Origin: a virus
Reading direction: 5' to 3' (one strand)
IMG/VR virus record: IMGVR_UViG_3300030061_002297
Location: 1 to 25,206 of that record
Length of the DNA: 25,206 nucleotides
Made by a program: the position numbers and the translations under genes. A model generated the notes under the pieces. That model was not told the origin of the DNA, searched no databases, and worked only from the letters and a program-made list of their open reading frames with translations. Positions 22,039 to 25,206 of this stretch are shown here, piece after piece; positions within the stretch are counted from its first letter, which is position 1; every line of letters starts with the position of its first letter.

Positions 22039-25000
22039 TGGCTACAACTTTAAAAGATTTGCAAAAACAATTAGATAACAGATCTTTAGATCCATCAAAA
22101 TTATCCAGAGAACAAAGAGCTATTATTGATGAATTAATTAAAAGAGGTGAGTTAACAGGACCAACAACATCGGATCTAGGCATGCAAAGAGATAAAGCTC
22201 AAAAAGATATTGCAAGAGCTGATCAGTTTTATGCAGATCCAATAGGTAGTGCTTTACAAGCAGAAGATTCTTTTTTTAAAGGTAGACCAACTGCAGAACT
22301 TGCAGGTGACTTATCAGGATCTATTGCACCATATGTTGTAATGAGAAAAAAAATATTTGGTGCTGCAAAAAATGGAACACTTTGGCAAAAAGGACCAGGT
22401 AAGATGTTACAAGCTGCAACTAAGGTAGCAGATAGATTACCCGGACGTTTTAAAATATTAGGTGGTGCATTAAAATTACTTGCAAGAACAGCAGATGTGC
22501 CTGCAAAAGTTATAGCTAGTCCTGTTGGTAGAGCAGAAATCTATTCAGTGTTGGGTGGATCTACAGCAGCGGGTGCAGGTTCAATTACTTATGATATGTT
22601 AAATGAACAAGCTGGAATAACTATTGCAAATGCAATTACAGATGAGTTTAGAGATCTACCTGAAAAAGAAATAGATCAAGATATATTAGCTAATTCCTTT
22701 AGAGCAACTAAGAATGCTGCGTACTGGAACGCAGGCGCGGCAGCTCTTACTCCATTTATTTTTGGTCCTCTAGGAAAACTTACAACTAAATTATTTGGAG
22801 GTAAATCAGAGAAAGCATTAAGATTATCTGAGTTTGCAAAAGAGAAAGGATTACCATTACCTTTAATGACAGGTATTGAAGATGGTGTATTATCTGATCT
22901 TGGTAAAAACTATTTTAAAACAGTTGGTGTATTTCCATTTGTATCAGGTATTGGAAGAGAAGCATTACAAGTTGCAGAACAAGAAGCTGGTAAACAATAT
23001 TTAGATGGTCTTGTAAAATTTGCACCATTAATGAAAACAGCAGCATTGTCCTCATCAATATATAATCAAGCATCTAAAACATTTGCTGAAAGAGCAGCCG
23101 TAATAGGATCTAAATATCAAGCTTTCGAATCATTTGCTGAGGCTCTTGGTAATCCTAGAGTTATAGGTTTAGAGGCAACAAACAAATATGCCAAAGAATT
23201 ATTTGAATCAAACAGACAAATGTTCCCTGATATTCCGGCCTATGCACCAGGTATAGGTGATCTTGATATTAAGAATATAGATAAATTTTTAAAAAATGCA
23301 GGAGATCCTTTAAATTTATTTATTAAATCCATGGCAGCTATTGGAGACAACTTAGTTACTCCAAAAGAATATAGTGGAATTATGAAAATGTTGAATAGAG
23401 CAATTGAAGGCACTCAATTAAATTTACCTACTGGTATGGTCTGGACTATGCGAGAAAAACTTGAACAAGATTTTGCTGCTTTTGGTGGTAAATTAACAAA
23501 AGATAATCTTTTAAGAGATGAAACTATTAAAGAAGGTTATGATGCAATGGTTACTCAAAGTGGAAAAGAGTTTGCTGATGCAGACATTGCTTTTAAAATA
23601 GCTCAAGGAGAACAATTAAATGCAAAACTACTTGATGCTAATAGTACGTTTTCAGCAACTATGGGTTTTTTAGATAAGTCAATAACAAAGTCATTTAGAA
23701 AATTCGATTCTAGTTTATTTACTCAAAGAGGTATTAATGGAATTAAAGGTATTGAAAGTATGGCAAGAGATAGAATGTTTCAAACTATGGAAAGAGATGT
23801 GTTTGCATCAAACTCTCCCGAAGCTATAGAACAATTTAAAATAATAATTGGAGCTGCAGGAAAAGGCTCAACACCAAATGGTAAAGCACTATATGAAGCC
23901 TCAAAAGCTAGATATATGTTTAATGCATTTTTAAAATCATTTGATACAGCAGGAAGTCCACAAGCAAAATCAATCTTTAACGATGTAGCAATGGAAGCTG
24001 GTGTAAAATCTGGCAACAAATATATGGCAGATGCTATGGAAGAAATTGGAACAGATGCAATTGCAAGACAAAGAGGTTTTAGTATTGATGATGTAAGATT
24101 AAATAATGGTATCTATGATGTTTCAAAAATAAGATTTGGACCAAAAGACTTTGCAGAATTTAATATAAATAAATTTATGGATAACCTTGGTATTGGTAAG
24201 GCGACAGAGGATCTTGGTAGAGATAAAATGCAGGTACTATTAGGCAAAGGTGGATCTGATGATTTTTATAAATTTACTGATTACATGAAAGCTATATCAG
24301 ATGTAGCAATATCGGACACGTCAACTTTCCTACAAAGAAGATTTACATTATCCGGAGGTAGAGGTGTACTATCTGGTGTTGTAATTGGTGGTGGTATGGC
24401 TGCTGTAAATCCTTTAGCTCCATTAGTATTCTTAGCTTTAGCAAGAAAAGCTGGTTCAGTTTTATCTGATCCTGTAGCCTTAAGATTGATGAATGATGCA
24501 TTGGGTGTTGATGAACAACTTAAAATTTTAAGTGGTAAAAAAATTAGAGGTAAAAAATATGGGACAGGTGCTTATAGAAATGTGACACCTAAATTGACTG
24601 CTGCAGGTTTAACACAAAAGCGTGAAGCTTTTGCAAGATTTATGAATTATTTAAATGATGAAGATGAAGATATGCCAAGAATTAATCCTAAAACAATTGA
24701 TCCTGTAAGAATACAAGAACAATTACTTGGTACACCTTTTGAAAATCCTAAACCAAGATATGACGAAAAAAATTTACCAAAAGAAACTGTAGAATCTATG
24801 TTTGCACAAGATTTTACTCCAGGTTCAGGTAATGTTGAAACAGATAATCAGTTAGTCGATTACATACAATCAACAGTGCGTGCTTCAGATGAAGCAGATA
24901 TTGACCAGGAGTCAAGAAACGTTGAAGCTGAAAGAGCTAGTGTAATGGGTGACGTTGAGTTAGAGAGCCCTGTACAACAAACACCGGCTACCGGACAACA

Positions 25001-25082
25001 AGTCAATGCTCAACAATTTTCTGCGTTATTTCCAAATGATCCAACGGGAACTGCAATAGCCCAAAGGAGAAAAAATGCCTAA
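22038..25082 (+). CDS. Very large internal virion protein (1014 residues), ejection-channel candidate
   Basis: This 1014-residue protein is helical and Lys/Ala rich, with several hydrophobic small-residue segments: about residues 170-190 (YSVLGGSTAAGAGSITYDML), about 228-250 (AYWNAGAAALTPFIFGPLGK), and about 773-808 (GGRGVLSGVVIGGGMAAVNP and LAPLVFLALARKAG). The end (from about 880) is acidic and Gln rich. The size, position as last of the block and hydrophobic patches match the largest ejection protein of podoviruses (T7 gp16), though no lytic transglycosylase domain is seen; wall digestion may fall to the M15 peptidase. GGAG eight bases before the ATG supports the start. Confidence 0.72.
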   Translation: MATTLKDLQKQLDNRSLDPSKLSREQRAIIDELIKRGELTGPTTSDLGMQRDKAQKDIARADQFYADPIGSALQAEDSFFKGRPTAELAGDLSGSIAPYVVMRKKIFGAAKNGTLWQKGPGKMLQAATKVADRLPGRFKILGGALKLLARTADVPAKVIASPVGRAEIYSVLGGSTAAGAGSITYDMLNEQAGITIANAITDEFRDLPEKEIDQDILANSFRATKNAAYWNAGAAALTPFIFGPLGKLTTKLFGGKSEKALRLSEFAKEKGLPLPLMTGIEDGVLSDLGKNYFKTVGVFPFVSGIGREALQVAEQEAGKQYLDGLVKFAPLMKTAALSSSIYNQASKTFAERAAVIGSKYQAFESFAEALGNPRVIGLEATNKYAKELFESNRQMFPDIPAYAPGIGDLDIKNIDKFLKNAGDPLNLFIKSMAAIGDNLVTPKEYSGIMKMLNRAIEGTQLNLPTGMVWTMREKLEQDFAAFGGKLTKDNLLRDETIKEGYDAMVTQSGKEFADADIAFKIAQGEQLNAKLLDANSTFSATMGFLDKSITKSFRKFDSSLFTQRGINGIKGIESMARDRMFQTMERDVFASNSPEAIEQFKIIIGAAGKGSTPNGKALYEASKARYMFNAFLKSFDTAGSPQAKSIFNDVAMEAGVKSGNKYMADAMEEIGTDAIARQRGFSIDDVRLNNGIYDVSKIRFGPKDFAEFNINKFMDNLGIGKATEDLGRDKMQVLLGKGGSDDFYKFTDYMKAISDVAISDTSTFLQRRFTLSGGRGVLSGVVIGGGMAAVNPLAPLVFLALARKAGSVLSDPVALRLMNDALGVDEQLKILSGKKIRGKKYGTGAYRNVTPKLTAAGLTQKREAFARFMNYLNDEDEDMPRINPKTIDPVRIQEQLLGTPFENPKPRYDEKNLPKETVESMFAQDFTPGSGNVETDNQLVDYIQSTVRASDEADIDQESRNVEAERASVMGDVELESPVQQTPATGQQVNAQQFSALFPNDPTGTAIAQRRKNA

Positions 25083-25206
25083 GTCTGATCAAGCACTTCA
25101 CAAAATTGAAGCTCACGAGAAATTATGCAGAATCATGCAGAAACAAACACACGATAAGATCCACAATTTAGAAAAGACAATCGACAGAATTGAAAAAATT
25201 ATGTTG
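25075..25206 (+). CDS. N-terminus of a coiled-coil protein (3' partial), possibly holin-associated
   Basis: The ATG at 25075 follows AAAGGAG by about five bases and overlaps the previous gene by eight bases; the frame is open to the window edge. The 44 visible residues form a charged amphipathic helix (KIEAHEKLCRIMQKQTHDKI, then NLEKTIDRIEKIML). Phage proteins with this kind of start often continue into a membrane helix (XhlA-like hemolysin/holin partners), but that part is outside the window, so the call is a guess from style. Confidence 0.7.
   Translation, partial: MPKSDQALHKIEAHEKLCRIMQKQTHDKIHNLEKTIDRIEKIML

Overview
The window reads as one continuous stretch of the late (virion) region of an AT-rich, short-tailed marine bacteriophage. 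The evidence is an unbroken run of small, tightly packed or overlapping genes with the look of uncultured marine podovirus genomes: neck/adaptor proteins, a nozzle-like protein, a glycine-rich tail fibre and a block of large internal (DNA-ejection) virion proteins. There is no tail sheath, tape measure or tail-assembly chaperone pair. The low GC and protein style suggest a host such as SAR11 or another AT-rich marine bacterium; that host call is inference. No integrase, repressor, tRNA, CRISPR array or insertion sequence is visible. No gene-free stretch exceeds about 55 bases.

Layout. Bases 1-1449 (+) hold the end of an unrecognised gene, a membrane-anchored coiled-coil protein, a small protein with a hydrophobic start, an M15-type peptidase (likely endolysin) and a 43-residue very basic protein. 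Bases 1500-6665 (+) hold neck/adaptor proteins, two beta-rich structural proteins (one made of short repeats plus Trp-Gly motifs), a tail fibre with a polyglycine-rich tip and a small gene behind it. Bases 6685-7431 (+) encode a protein resembling a family of unknown function from marine phages. Bases 7432-12247 (-) are an eight-gene antisense operon: a flavin-dependent halogenase, five 2-oxoglutarate/Fe(II) oxygenase-like proteins, a methyltransferase-like protein and one small unknown. Bases 12299-15825 (+) return to structural genes: a 717-residue nozzle-like protein and five small proteins. Bases 15825-17619 (+) encode two glycosyltransferases of different folds. Bases 17665-25082 (+) encode internal virion/ejection proteins, including a GNAT-like one. 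The last gene runs off the window.

The most notable system is the minus-strand halogenase/oxygenase operon. It is transcribed against the virion genes, has overlapping stops and starts throughout, is more AT-rich than the structural genes in spot counts, and lacks the clear Shine-Dalgarno sequences seen on many plus-strand genes. It starts at a 51-base divergent region with a 14-base palindrome overlapping a good -10 box, and ends at a stop codon that directly abuts the stop of the convergent plus-strand gene. Individual viral halogenases and oxygenases are known from cyanophages. The co-operonic set with a methyltransferase, set beside tail-fibre genes and accompanied by two glycosyltransferases downstream, suggests a chemical tailoring pathway. 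Its substrate (virion protein, glycan, nucleic acid or host metabolite) cannot be read from the sequence.
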